A DNA stretch of 64,000 nt from Benincasa hispida (lineage: Eukaryota; Streptophyta; Magnoliopsida; Cucurbitales; Cucurbitaceae). Every line of letters begins with the position of its first letter. Position 1 is the stretch's first letter. The position numbers were made by a program, and so were the translations under genes. Shown here in pieces: positions 37,201 to 49,904 of this stretch. The notes under the pieces were generated by a model. That model was not told the origin of the DNA, made no database searches, and saw only the letters and a program-made list of their open reading frames with translations. Location of the stretch: contig NC_052349.1 in NCBI RefSeq assembly GCF_009727055.1, positions 95,812,444 to 95,876,443 on the forward strand. Direction: 5' to 3'.

Positions 37201-40200
37201 AAAGGAAATATAAAAGAAAGAAAGAAAAATGAAATAAAAAAGTCTCAAGAGAGATTTGATCTCAAGACTATAGAGTTGCTGACCAATTAGCCAAGTCCCC
37301 ACTTTGATACATTTTAGGAACTTTAAATAAAATAGAAATGAAATGATTCTACTTTTTATAGTTCCTCAATTTTGGAACCATTTTTAGGAACATTTCTCAA
37401 ATTTTAAGAACAAGAAACAGGAACGGTTATCAAACATGTCAATTTCTTAAAAAATGAGAAACGGAAAATAAGAAATGGGGAATAGGAACGTTATCAAACA
37501 GGCTGTAAGCTTCAACATCGAGGCTATGACACTTCTTTTATCACAAATGCCTTCACCTGTCTGTATCTGAACCAGCTGACAAGAAACATACCTGGATTAT
37601 CAATCCATGGAGTCTTCCACTTTCCCTTGTAATTGGGGTTTTTGATTTTCTGTATAGCATGCCACTAGACAAATAAGAACTTGTACAGAACACATTTCAG
37701 TGAACATATATAGGGAAGCACTTTAGGCACCTTACGCTTCCACGGTCCCTTGTATGCTGGATTTGGAACCTTAGGAGCCTTCCATATGCCATCCTCATCC
37801 TCGTCCCATGTATCAGGCTATTTAAGAAATATCAAAGAGATCAAGTACATCAGAAGATCAACTAATTTACATATAAAAAGTTCTCCAATAAAATTTGTTA
37901 GTACTAGAACCCTTCGGCAATTTGGGAAGGATGAAGACTTGATGAGACTACATTATGTATGCAAAATTATCAACAAACCTCTTTTGCCTTCGGATCAGGA
38001 ATCTCAGCTGGAATTGAATCGTATCCCTAAATAAAAGAATGAAAAACTCATTTAAAGCTAATATAACAACCTACTAACATCAAGTAAATGTATCGTTAAA
38101 TACCTCCGGTTTAACATCATTAGGATCTTCAATGTATTCTCTGTCATCCCAGTCGGCAGGCTGTAAGGTATAGGGAATTTTAGAAACTGTTGTATATTTC
38201 CAAAGGAACTATTTGGGAAATCTTCGATAATAAACTATAAATCTTTAACACCAACAGGTGGAACACAGAAGCATGCTGCAAGTATAATCTGATACAAGTT
38301 GCATTGGATGCAACTTATTCGGGGAATTCCATGGTTTAGGCAGATATTGTTGAACAAGTAAAAGACCTTGTTTCCACATCAGAGGATCATATTTATAAGA
38401 ACTACTCATAAGTCCCACACAAGTGTATAAATATTTAAAATTACAGTCTCCCAAGAGCACCTTTTTTGCCTTAACATCTTTGATTTTCCTAGGTGGCAGG
38501 ATGTCCCAATCACTGTACATGCTTCCAGAATCTCGTTCTCGATTATCGACAAGGATACTGTAACTAGCATCGGGCCTAAGAATGAACGTGTAGAAATGAG
38601 TTAACTTGTCTGTTTCGCATTGCAAATCCTTCTTTATAGGATAATTCTGCCCCTGGTAAGAAAGTATTGCATGAAGTTTTTTCGTCTGTGTACCACATAA
38701 ATCCGGTCCAAACATCATACTGCAAAAAGGAAGAACTAGAATAAGACATTTTCACTACTTGTTAAATTTTTAAAATACACTTTTATACAGACAACTTAAA
38801 GACTATTGAGAGAGTTCACAAAATAGAAAAAAGAAACAGATGAAACTCTGCAGGCAAAAAGGATAATATTTTCTTTCTATTTTTTAAAAAACTTTGAGAT
38901 AAAAAGGACAAGGATTTCAATCAGTAGTAGGAGGGAGCAGTGGCTTACAATCTTCATCGTTAGTAATATCAAGCAAAATACTAATCACATGCAAATTTAA
39001 AATAGGGACTATATGTCCAACACCATGATGAAGCTCACCCATGTCAGCATGTCATATTGTACCATTTGGCAAAAGAATATTGTCTCAGAAAATCCGATGT
39101 TATTATTATGGTAATTATTTTTTTATTGAAGAAATATAAATTTATTAGAAAAGATACAAAATGAGAAATCCTGCCCACAAATTTTTTTTTAACAGAAGAC
39201 TTATCCCAAAGAATACGAAAAGAAGGGATATACTGAAATGAACATGGATCCCACTCTTTTTCATAGTCATTATCGTGTCAAGACTCAATACTCTTGTCTA
39301 ATTATCTCTATGCCTTTCGAGTAGACCATATATCTGAAGCATTTTTCTGAGGTCACCCCGATGCACACTAGAAATTGAGCTTCATTTGGCACTTCTCCCT
39401 CAAGATATCAAATCCGTTAACCAGGTTGGCAATAACCTGATTTAGCTAGGTAATAGGTTGCTCTTCACCAACATGATCACTTCAAGTTTAGCGTAATCAA
39501 AGTACTTGACATACATTTCAAAGGGTTGGCTCTTTTCTTGTAGGAAGCCGAGACTTTTAGCACTTCGCTTGTGATTTGATTGATGGTGAATTCTATATTG
39601 AGGGTAAAGGCTTGGTGCCACATGCCAAGCCAAGGAAAAGACCCTAAGCTAGGCATACAAGGTTCATAACCTATCCAGGTTGATCCATGAGATCCTAACT
39701 TGACAAAAGTATCAAGAGCAAAAGGGTTGGGTTGTCCAAGAAGTCTTCGGGGTCAACCCATGGGATCCTCCAACTAAAGGAGTTCTAAGCCTTCTTAGGG
39801 ATGACAGGTTTTGGCATGCATCTTGGATTAATAATCTCCCAACGAACTTAGAGAACTTTGGCCCAATCGTCATGGAAAATCACCTCAAAAGGACAAGAGT
39901 TCTGTTCCACTGGGATTACATTTGTAGAAAGCAATGGAAAGTTGTTTGTTTGGGTGGTTGATGGCAATGGCATTGAATCACCTTTACTCTCATTTATTGC
40001 TTCTCGGATAAGAGATGTCTGGTATTGAGGAAATTGTGGTTGGGGTTGGGGTGGAGGGACGATAGGTAGACTTGAGATAATAGCAAGATAGGCCTTCCAA
40101 GCCTGAATTTACTCCTTCAGGAATGAAAAAAAGCGGGTGTTCCTATCATTTAGATCTAGTTTGTCCACTTCTAGAGCAGAACCCCCTTTGTTTGAGGTTT

Positions 40201-42054
40201 TCACCAATCAAATAACATAATCCTTATGGATTTCACTGAGGACAAGGGAAGAAGGCAATGAAGCTTCAATCGCGACGACAAAGGAGGAGGAGAAGAGCGC
40301 ACGCTAAAAGAAAAAGCTCCAAGCATTCTTGATTTTCTTTTTCTCTTCTTTTGATTTGCCAACTCATTTTCTGTTTAAGTATTGCTTGATTACCATGCAT
40401 GTTGTTTAACAAAATTAACAATTCCAACATTAAGCACCAAGAGATTATATATCATTACAAAATAAAAATTGTTCAAATCACTTTTGCATAGCATATGCAA
40501 ATATGCATAGACACCATGTGCCAACATCGATATACTGTGGCTGGTCTCACAAGTACCAAAAAGTTTATGATCTCATATAATAAAGAGGAATGAATTGTTC
40601 ATTCAAGTTAGTGACAAACAAAAAGATCTAGGACAGACGAGGAACGTTATGAAACAGGACATCATAGCATGTTGACAGACCTGTAAGGGGTATCACCGCC
40701 ATATTTCTTCTGATTGACATAACCAGAATGAAGCTTGATGTACCCGCCACCACATTCAATTTCCTGTTCAAATTTGATAGAATACTGAACCACTAGAGTT
40801 CTGTTCTCATTGGAGAACTCTGGTATCTTTGCAGATATTGCGAAATGCTTAGCATCATTGTAAGTCTGAATACCTGCAAACCAGTCATCATCAGCATCTG
40901 CTTAACATCTAAGTATAGGTTAAAAAACCATTTAGGTCTTGAACTTTGGAGCCTGTTTTATTTAGTCATTGCATTATCAAACATCCAAATTTAGTCATAA
41001 TACTTCCAATAAATTTTAAAAGTAGTTCCTATTGTAAGTTTATAGTTACCTTTTCCAAAAACACTTTTGACTCTATCCGTCTTCCCTCCATAAATTTTAA
41101 AAATATTTCAAATGATGTAGTCTAAATACGCGGACCAAAATGGCACTTTAACCAAGAAAATACCATAGCTTGAAAAAATGATTTCTAAAATCAGTTTCCA
41201 AAGAAAAAAGGGGCCACAAGTTAGTAGATCTGAGCCTAAGCTAGAAATTTACAGCTATGACCCCTTTTTTAGAAAAAGGAAAAAAGAATCAAATAAAAAA
41301 ATTCATCACGCATCAATTTTGTTCGTTTCTTTGACATATAACCCGTTTTGAATCTCAAATTTATCATGAACAAACAATCAGCTATTTCTAACAAAGTAAA
41401 GCATAATAAATAAACACCTTTATCGTCTGGATCTCCAGACCATTTTCCGGCGGTGTGCTTAAAAGTCCCAGCTTTCCCTTCACTTCTTTTCCAATCAGAT
41501 AAGACCCAACGACTCTTCCATCCATCTAGCCCCACATAAAAGAAACGTTACGTATCAGAACAAGAAAGAAACGGCAACCTACCTAAATACAATCCAGATT
41601 ACAAACCTTAAATTTTCCCAAATTGCCAAAAAGATAGCATTTAATTACATCAAAAAGTGGCAATCAAACGCAATACAAAACCGGAAGACCTTCTAAAAAC
41701 AGACAAATACGTCACACATCCACTAAAAGAAAGCCAACGAAATCAGAAAGTCCATTTCTACAACATAACAACAACGATTAAAAAAACGCCCTAAATAGGG
41801 CAGTGCCACATCCATCTCGAAAAGCGGATCGGACACAGTACATTTAACCATATTCAATTCGAAAATTAAAAAACTAAACCCAATTCATTCGAATCAGAAA
41901 AGCGCAAATGCATCAAAAAGTAAAAATGGAAAAAAGACAGAGCTGCGTGATCGGAAAATTTACCTTCGAATCGCTCTTCGAAGAAAATTTCAGAGAGAGC
42001 AGAGTGGAAGGTGAGGATGGAATTGATGAGTAGAAGTAGAACGAAAAGCTTCAT
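34202..42054 (-). CDS. CRT3: Calreticulin-3, ER lectin chaperone
   Basis: CRT3 is the plant-specific calreticulin of glycoprotein quality control in the endoplasmic reticulum, known in Arabidopsis for retaining defective BRI1 and folding EFR. Fourteen coding exons join in frame: 42054-41964, 41525-41418, 40873-40681, 38719-38461, 38160-38104, 38026-37979, 37817-37731, 37664-37592, 36046-35979, 35746-35651, 35452-35396, 35304-35218, 34730-34701 and 34213-34202, giving 421 residues. A signal peptide ([19 protein letters not shown]) comes first. The N-domain has [11 protein letters not shown], Cys107-GGGY and Cys139, spaced 32 as in the conserved disulfide, and a possible N-glycosylation site NRT at 90. 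The P-domain (about 206-305) holds type-1 repeats ([16 protein letters not shown]) and type-2 repeats ([22 protein letters not shown]). A Glu/Arg-rich basic tail follows, ending [13 protein letters not shown]. An upstream in-frame ATG at 42099 would add 15 residues; the second Met gives a proper signal peptide. Confidence 0.95.
36325..37504. mobile_element. Non-autonomous TIR element in a CRT3 intron
   Basis: The left end (CCCGTCTGATAACGTTCC) and the inverse of the right end (GCCTGTTTGATAACGTTCC) form terminal inverted repeats, extended inside by GTTTCTTGTTTCC-like blocks. TAAG follows or precedes both ends, a possible short target duplication. The interior is AT-rich and non-coding, with text shared with 55591-56505 and, inverted, with about 56506-57250 (for example GTAAATGTC and TGTTGCTAAA). 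It lies inside the intron at 36047-37591, so splicing has tolerated it. It is probably hAT- or Mutator-related; the superfamily is unproved. Confidence 0.65.
38720..40680. other. Large intron 3 of CRT3 with unidentified insert-like sequence
   Basis: This 1961-bp intron is richer in GC between about 39300 and 40330 than its flanks and contains - strand frames such as [21 protein letters not shown] could not match it to a known family. A patch near 39125-39180 (TTTATTGAAGAAATATAAATT) looks like a retroelement tail. It may be a decayed retrotransposon captured in the intron. Confidence 0.4.
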
Positions 42055-42330
42055 TGATGGGAGAAGATGGAGATTGGGATTGGGAGTAAACTCCCCCATT
42101 ACTGAAGCGAGTCAAGCAAGTCAATTACAATAATCTGAGCCCTGAGGTTCGGATGAAGAAGAAGCAGAAAGGGCACTCTTTAAAAATTCTCAGTCCTTTG
42201 CTCCGTCCTTTCTAGAAACTACTTTTTGAATGCTATACATAGTCAAGTCCTTTAGGAAAATAAAATAAATATAAAAATGAAAACTGAAAACTGAAAAAAT
42301 ATATATATATATATAATAATATTAGCCAAG
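42055..42330 (-). promoter_or_regulatory. 5' UTR and proximal promoter of CRT3
   Basis: Upstream of the CRT3 start the - strand is of moderate GC up to about 42200, then AT-rich with a TA microsatellite at 42298-42316. I found no clear unfolded-protein-response element (CCACG-type box) in this stretch. The transcription start is not determined. Confidence 0.4.
42298..42316. repeat. TA microsatellite
   Basis: A short (TA)n run upstream of CRT3. Confidence 0.85.
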
Positions 42331-42882
42331 TCAATTGGCCGTGTATAACACGATGCAATTTTTAGAGTTCTTCCACTCCCCCAACCCAAAAAATAAATAA
42401 ATAAAATTCTTAAGAGTATTTTAATTTAATTAACCATTTTTTTCCACTATATTAAAAAAAGAGAGAGATTTTTTTCTTTTTTAAGACATGATTTGGAATA
42501 GGGGTGTTAAAAAAAACCAATGAACGAAAATTCTATCAATCTAATCCAATCTTGTACGATTTGGATTGGATTATCAACTCATTTGCATTGAATTTGATTC
42601 AAATAAATAAAAATTTTATGAATTTGATTGGTTCACGAGTTCACGTAAAATAACTCGAATGAACCCAAACTAATTTAGGAGTGTACATGGGTTGAGTTGG
42701 GTTAGGAGATTTTTCGGACCAACCCAAAAATTCAGGTTGGTCGAGTTGGTACTCAAATGACCCGAGTTGGGTCCTCCAACCCTTGAATCGTCGGGTTATT
42801 TATTTAATTTATTTAATATATTTTTTTCATTAACTTAAAATACTTAAATTTGTCGACAATACATACTAATAACTAAGGGTCC

Positions 42883-43131
42883 ATTTGATAGTCATTTGGT
42901 TTTTTTATTTTTGTTTTTGAAAATTAAGTTATCCACATTTCTTACTATCTTTCTAAGTATAATGATTGAATTTTTAACTAAATTTTAAAAGCAAAAATCT
43001 TTTTGAAAGCTATTTTTTTAGTTCTCAAAATTTAGCTTAGTTTTTTAAACTTCTGGTGAAAGATAGATAACAAAAGAAGAAATTTGGGAGTAGACTTAAT
43101 TTTAAAAAACAAAATAGTTACTAATCGGGAC
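42883..43131. mobile_element. Small TIR element nested in the cluster
   Basis: The ends GGGTCCATTTGATAGTCATT and, inverted, AAGTCCCGATTAGTAACTAT are imperfect inverted repeats. The interior resembles the element at 14698-14945. Confidence 0.5.
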
Positions 43132-43240
43132 TTAAAATTTCATAAAACTCAATTATTAATATCAAAATTTAAGATATTTATTACAAACTTCAAGCAAACA
43201 CCAAAAAATATCTATGAGTTAAAATATTTATTAAGTTGTA

Positions 43241-43274
43241 ATATATATATATTATATATTATATATTATATATG
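43241..43274. repeat. TATATAT / ATTATATATT repeat
   Basis: This is an AT microsatellite-like stretch. The tyrosine/isoleucine-rich reading is not a gene. Confidence 0.85.
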
Positions 43275-44460
43275 GGTTGGGTTAATCCGAATTTTTGAAG
43301 TGTAATAAAAAGCAACCCAACCACACCCAACCGAACTCAAAATTAAAACTAATCCAACTGTCATATTAATTTGGGTTGGATAGTAGGGATGTTCAAAAAA
43401 ACCAATCAACTCAACCCAAACGATTCAATTTGGTTGGTTATGAACTCTTCTAGGTTGGATTGGGTTCAAATAAATAAAAATTTTATGGGTTTGGTTGGTT
43501 TATGGGTCATCTGAAATAACTCAAACCAATCTGAACCAACCCGAACTATATTATTTAATTTAAATATAATTTTTTTTTTGCTTATGTACAATTATATAAT
43601 ATATATATATAAATATATTTGTTTCTTTAATTTTATCAATTTTTTGGTTTATTCTTCACCCACTCTTAAAATAAGTTTTTTCTTTTTTTACATTTTGAAA
43701 AAAGATTATACATTATATAAATTGAAATTGAGTTGTTAATCTTAATTCATATATGAAAATAGTTATATCGAACTTTTACGTATTAACATTTTACTTTCTT
43801 TTATAACAAAAATTTAAATAAATGACCCAAGTAACTCAAACCAACCCAATCCAAATGTTTCATGGTTGGGTTAGGTCTATTTTTTAACAAGGGTTATTTG
43901 GGTTGAAGAAATTTACAATCTAAATAATTAGATTGAGTTTAAAAGTCCTTCAACCCAACCCAACCGTCCACAAACATGCCTATTGGATAGTACGAGTTCT
44001 GATTGTGGGCTCAATTAAACATCCCTAAACCAATTATCAATCTTAAAAAGTATTTTATTTTTACTCATGTTACACTTATTTTTACATATACTTATTTTTG
44101 TTTTATTTTATTTTATGATTTTTCTGGTTAATTTATTCCCAACAACTACTAAAATAATTTTTTAGTACTTTGAAAAAAAAAATTATAATATAAATTAAAA
44201 TTTAATCTTAATTCAATATATAAAAATAATTAAATACAATTTTTACATATTGGCATATTATTTATTTTTAAAATAAAAAATTAAATAAATGACCCACTAA
44301 CTTAATCCAACTGAACCCAAATGTTTTGTAGTTGGGTTGGGTTGTGGGATGGGTGGAGCTATAAATAATGATGATTTAAGTTGAAGAAATTTACAACTTA
44401 AAAATTGGGATGAATCTAAAAAATATTTCAACTCGATCTAACCTAACCCACAAACATCCT

Positions 44461-45065
44461 TAATTTGAAAGATTTTCAATTAATCATTTCAAGTTGCAAA
44501 CAACTTCTTTTTAAACCAATATAATGGTTTAAAGTGTTTTTTTTTATTTTTTATTTATTAGTAGTTTAAAACCATTGAAGAAGCTATATCAACCGTTAAA
44601 TAATTCTTTCAAAAACATGTAGAACTATGGCAATGTATTTTCTAAAAAAAGAAGAAGAAGAAGGATAATGACATTGTCTTTATCTAAAATAAATTTCATG
44701 TGCGCTAAAAAAAATCATATTAAACATCTGTCCTATTGTTTTTGATACATCAATTGAGATCAGATCTTTGACCTTAAAAGAATAAGATCATATCAATTAT
44801 CATTAAGCGAAGCTCACTTTAACTAAACTTTACACAATTTAATATATATAAGTGATATTTTTTTAAATGATTCGTAACATGAAAACCTAATAATAGATTA
44901 ATAGGTAAAATTCTCGTGTATAAGGTTTACTTATTAATATATTTTGGAAAATTTGTACCGATAACCCAAAAATATGACAATTTTTTTTTTAAAAAAAAAC
45001 GAATGACCCTTTACTGACATCAAATTCAAATACCAAAATATACTCGCATGCACGCGAAAAAGCAT
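44461..45065. other. Intergenic, AT-rich, nothing recognised
   Basis: There is no ORF with recognisable features, only A/T runs and short GAAGAAG repeats near 44650. Confidence 0.4.
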
Positions 45066-45225
45066 CTTGCTCTCACTCTCTCGCTTGGTATCTCTCTCGC
45101 TCTCTCTCTCTCTCTTTTCTTTTCTTCACTCACAAATCACTATTCTCTCTATATATCTCTCGGTCTCTCTCAGTCTCTCTCTTCCTTTCCTTACTCACAA
45201 AATCACTCATCTCTCTCACTCACAC
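45066..45225. repeat. CT-rich microsatellite region
   Basis: Imperfect (CT)n tracts, including CTCTCTCTCTCTCTCTTTTC, occupy both halves. They open two overlapping serine/leucine-rich frames that are composition artefacts. A purine-rich (GAAGAAGAAG) stretch follows to 45400. Confidence 0.8.
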
Positions 45226-46021
45226 TCTTGCTCATCAGAGTTGGTTGCATCGGAGCTACTTGCGTGGACTCATCATGGCAAAGAGGAAGAAGAAGAAGTC
45301 GGATAAGCAAAGACAATGCATAGAGGAAGAAAATAAGAGAGGGAGAAAGATGAGGAACTCAATGCGAAAGAAGAAGAGGAAAAAGAAAAAAAATATATTA
45401 AGAAATTAAGAACAATACCATAACTTCACGTGATAGTGACATTAACAAAGAGTCATTTGACATTTTTTTCAATAACGGAATCATTTACCATTTTGAGCCT
45501 TTAAAATAATTTTTTTTGTGCCATTATTCCATATATAGTTTTTTTTAGATAAACAACAAACCAGAAATTACGTGATAGTGGAGTAGTCCCTAGCAATCAC
45601 ATTGGAAACCTCATAAGGCCAATCCTCCAACTAAACTTATGTATAAGGTTTATTATAAATTGTTGTTTTAGAGTTAAAAATGATTCTCAAAATTGAATCC
45701 TGTCTTAAAATAAGTTTTCTCATAAATTTAATTTCATTTTTAATAAAATAAATTACAAAAGAATCGTGTATATTTTGAATATAGTTTTTTTCCCTATTTT
45801 TTTCAAATCAATTTTATTCCATGTTCAGTCAAACTTTATTCATTAATTCATATTTTAGCGGTTTTAGCAATCTTTCAAAGTTATTCTTTAGTCTAAAAAG
45901 ATGTTTTTATTCTCTCTCATTGGTGAATCACTATGAGGATGTTAGAGAATAGTTGATTGCGTTGTTGGTTTTCTTGTCTTAAAAAACCATACAAATCGAT
46001 AATGCTAATTTTAGAAACTAG

Positions 46022-46052
<31 letters not shown>

Positions 46053-47079
46053 CTCATTAATAAGGGACTAACTAACCACAACCAAAGTCCTCACTAAGAA
46101 CAAAGAACATATAACATGAGAAATCGGAAAACCACAAAATCCCTTGGCCTTCTAATCTAAACGAAGAAGAAGACTGGGCATAAAAAAAATTAAACACAAC
46201 TCGCACAAAGAGAGTGAGTAACAAAATTGTATGAAATTATTTGATGTCGATTTTAGCAATTGTATGGAATTATTTTGCGTAAAGAGAGTTAAGTAGTGAA
46301 ATTGTATGAATTAAACACCGCTCGCATAAGAATTATTTCATGCTAACTTTGAAGTTAACCCATTATAAACATATGACCAATATTTTAAACATCAATGTCA
46401 ACAAAAATGTCGAAAAGTCAATTCTATAGAATTATTATAGACATTGATTATATTTTTTTAAGTTAAATATACAAAATAAAAAAAATGTATTAAAAACATT
46501 TAAACTAACAAAGAATGAATTACCTCAAACTTAGTAAGTATTAGAAATTGAAACCTTCATATTTAAAAGGCATTACAATTTTAACCATCTAATAAGTTAT
46601 TCCACGAAAAATGAAACAAGTTTTCATATATGTTAAATAAATGACAAAATATATTTGTATGATAGTGAAATTAAGTGCCACACAGAACCTACAGTGAACA
46701 TTTTTTTTAGATTGAAATTTGTGAAATTTGATAAAGTTATTACATAGTTAATTATGTCTCGATCAAACTTATTTTTAGTTTTATTGAAATTAATGAATTT
46801 ATTCATATATTTAAATTAATAGACAAACAAGTGAAAATTGAAAATGGTTTAGGGGTAAAAGTTGATTAGTAATTTTCTATTGATTTTTCTTTTATATGTT
46901 GAATAAACTTTTTACAATAGGGTGAAAATGTGAATTCACTTTTATATGTTGATGCCAAGTCACGAAGCCATGAAAAATGTGGATAATATATATATATATA
47001 TATATATATGATGGAAATTAAATACCACGTGGAATGGGACTAAAATAATGATTTGGTTTTGGTTTACATTATTCATTCC
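45226..47079. other. AT-rich intergenic region
   Basis: No gene is recognised. A T-run directly followed by an A-run at about 46021-46052 forms a perfect potential hairpin, and a TA microsatellite lies at about 46987-47010. Two GAATTATTT-bearing blocks at 46215-46300 repeat each other loosely. Confidence 0.45.
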
Positions 47080-47310
47080 AGAAAGCAGGGGAAAAACCTA
47101 AGTGGTCCTACATGGCAGGTTACGATTGGGTGAAATCCAAGTGGCGGGCGGTGATTGGTCCGTTGGTGAGAAGAACACGTCGGCAAACGTAGTGAATGGG
47201 AGAGTGGAATTGTGAGTCGAAGACGACTTCAGTCTTGAATTCTAAAGAGAGCTAAATATAGATAGACATGAAGAAGAGAAAGAAACAAGGAAGAAAGGAA
47301 GTTTATATTT
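47080..47310 (+). promoter_or_regulatory. Promoter-like island cut by a copia insertion
   Basis: This is a short stretch of clearly higher GC than its surroundings, with GGTTACGATTGGGTG, GTGATTGGTCCG (CCAAT-type boxes in the inverse sense) and CACGTCGGC. At 47269 an ATG followed by AAGAAGAGAAAG opens but runs into the copia LTR at 47316. It could be the 5' end of a host gene disrupted by the insertion. No continuation was recognised after 55505. Confidence 0.3.
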
Positions 47311-47315
47311 ATTAT

Positions 47316-47634
47316 TGCGTGAATTCGAGGAACACAATAGAATAATAAAATATAATATTAAAGTAAATAAAATATAATATATAAATAAATAAAATAACAC
47401 AATAAAAAATGAGAAAATTCTCAAAATTCTCCAATTTCTCTGATTTGTATGGAATTTGCCCATGTGTGTGTGATTTTAAGATCTACCAAACGTCACTATT
47501 TATATGCAAAGTGACAAGTAGGACGTGGACTTACATGTAGCATAAATAATTATGAGGCACATGGACAACATGAAGAGTGACACATGGCTTTTGGGACACA
47601 ATGACATCTATTTGTTATTATAATATTCATAATA
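47316..47634 (-). repeat. 3' LTR of the copia element
   Basis: The 319-bp copy matches 55154-55500: shared AATAAAATATAATATTAAA, AAATTCTCAAA, TTTTAAGATC, ACACATG and the end ATATTCATAATA. Confidence 0.85.
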
Positions 47635-49904
47635 CTCCCCCTTAGATGCCTATATTATGAAATATATCTCGTAAAAATCTTACTAGGAAAAACTCAATGG
47701 GAAAAAACCCTAGTGAAGAAAAAAAATATACATATTTCATATAATATATACTCCTAAAAGAATACAATATATTTACTCCCCTCGTGAAAACATCACTTAG
47801 ATTTCTGAGTCACCGTTTTTCAATATTGTGCACCAATTTTTCAAAAGTTACGGTCAGTAATATCTTTGTAAATAAGTCTATCAGATTATCCTTTGAACAA
47901 ATTTATTGTACAGTGATGACGTCATTTTCTTCGAGATCATGAGTGTGGAAAGTCTTTGGTGAAATATGTTTCGTTCTATCTCCTTTAATAGATCCTCATT
48001 TGATTTGAGCTATGCAAGCTGTGTTGTCTTCGTATAATATTGTTGGAAGATATTTATTAGAAAACAAGCCACACGTTTCATGAATGTGCTGAGTCATTGA
48101 CCTTAACCATACACATTCTCGACTAGCCTCGTGAATTGAAAGATTTCAGCATGATTTGAGAAGTGGCCGTTATAGTCTGTTTCACTGACCGCCATGATAT
48201 AACAGTTTCTCCACATGTGAACAGGTAACCTATTTAAGATCTAACTTTATGTGGATCAGATAAATATCCAAAATCTGCATAACCAACTATATCAAAATTT
48301 TATTTATTTGAATAAAACAAACCCATACCGATTGTTCATCGGAGATAACAGAGTATACACTTAATTTTGTTGCAATGTCTTTTTGTAGGAGAATAACTAT
48401 ATCTAACTAATAAATTTACTGAGAATGCAATATCTAGTCTTGTATTATTAGCAAGATATATAAATGCACCAGTTGCATTAAGATATGATGATTCATGACC
48501 AAAAAGTTTTTCATTATCTTCTCGAGGTCGAAATATATCTTTCTTGATATCCAATGAACGGACTTCCATTGGAATATTTAATGGATGTGCTTGTCCATAT
48601 AAAATCTTTTCAAAATTTTTCCTGTATAAGTTGACTGGTGAATAAATATTTCGTCTGCTAAATGCTTAATTTGCAAACCAAGGCAAAATTTTGTTTTTTC
48701 TAGATCTTTCATCTTAAATTCTTTCTTAAAATATTCTATTGCATTTGAAAGCTCTTCAGGAGTTTCAATTATATTCAAGTCATCAACATATACATTTACA
48801 ATAGCAAATTCTAATTGTGATTTCTTTATAAAAGCACATAGACATATTCGATTATTTTGATATCCTTCTTTCAAAAAATATCCATTCAGGTGATTGTAAC
48901 ACATCCGTTCTGATTGTTTCAATCCATATAGTGATCTCTGTAACTTTATTGAATACAATTCTTGGGAATTTGATGTATATGTTTCAGGTACCTTAATTCC
49001 TTATGGTATTCTCATACAAATATCATTATCAAGAAATCCATATAAATATGTTGTGACTACATCCATAAGATGCATATCCAGATTTTTTTACACATCGAGC
49101 CAATTAAATATTTTAGTGTAATTGTATTCACCACTGGAAAATATGTCTCTTCACAATTAATACCAAGTCTTTGCGAAAAAACTTGTGTAACTAATATTGC
49201 TTTATATCTTGTGACCTCATTATTTTCATTTATTTTCCTTACAAATACTCATTTGTATCACATAGGTTTAACACCTTCTGGTGTTCGAACTACTAGTCCA
49301 AAAACCTAATGTTTTGAAAGTAAGTTTAATTCTGCCTCGATTGCTTCTTTCCACTAAAGTCAATCTTTTCTATATCAACATTCTTCAACAGATTTAGGTT
49401 AAGGATCCTCATTTTCAGATATAATATCAAGAGCAATATTATACGCAAAAATATTGTCAATAATTACATTAGTACGATTCCATCTTTTTCCTGACATGAC
49501 ATAATTTATTGAAATCTCATTATTATCTTTAGGTATTTCACCTTCCTCACTAGTCATGTCGAAAACTTCGTCATAGGTATTTACATCTTCAACCAAGTTT
49601 TTTTCACTATTAATTATTTTTCGTTTTCGAGGATTTTTATCTTTAGAACCCACTGGTCTACCATTCTGGCGTGTTCCAGACTCATTAGTGACAACTTGTT
49701 GTGTTGAGATATCATTTTTTTATGAAACATTTGCAGCTAGTATATGTGACTTAGTTACTTTCTTTGCATCTATAAATGCATCTGGTAATTGATTTGTTAT
49801 GTTTTGCAAATGAATTATTTTCTGAACATCAAGTTCACAATGATCTGTATGGGGATCTAAATGAGAATAACGATGCATTCCATGTAATTTCTTTTTTCAA
49901 TTTT
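47635..49904 (-). pseudogene. Copia reverse transcriptase and RNase H, decayed
   Basis: The - strand frame at 48958-48578 holds LQRSLYGLKQSERMCYNHL and the catalytic YVDD (VNVYVDDLNII), then FCLGLQIKHLADEIFIHQST. The next frame, 48569-48336, has PREDNEKLFGHESSYLNATG, FIYLANNTRLDIAFSVNLL. Below 48336 RNase H is broken up. Upstream, 49653-49399 carries an acidic integrase-to-RT linker (KNPRKRKIINSEKNL). Many stops are present, so no active enzyme remains. Confidence 0.85.

Larger units (their letters stand above)
42499..44460. mobile_element. Cluster of nested GGTTGGGTT-type non-autonomous elements
   Basis: Repeated blocks of the type TAGGGGTGTTAAAAAAAACC or TAGGGATGTTCAAAAAAACC, followed by GGTTGG/CCAACC-rich text and AAATAAATAAAAATTTTATG, recur at about 42503, 43386, 43840 and 44300. 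Inverse ends such as CAAACATGCCTA and AACATCCCTA occur at about 43970, 44020 and 44450. The pattern matches a widespread class of small plant elements with TAGGG(G/A)TGT termini. Individual borders are nested and not resolved. There is no coding potential. Confidence 0.55.

Noticed and set aside
45048..45323. Leucine/serine-rich ORFs that look like secreted peptides
   Set aside because: They are readings of CT microsatellites in two frames at once.
46021..46052. T-run/A-run palindrome as a terminator or hairpin RNA
   Set aside because: It is simple homopolymer sequence in AT-rich intergenic DNA with no gene attached.
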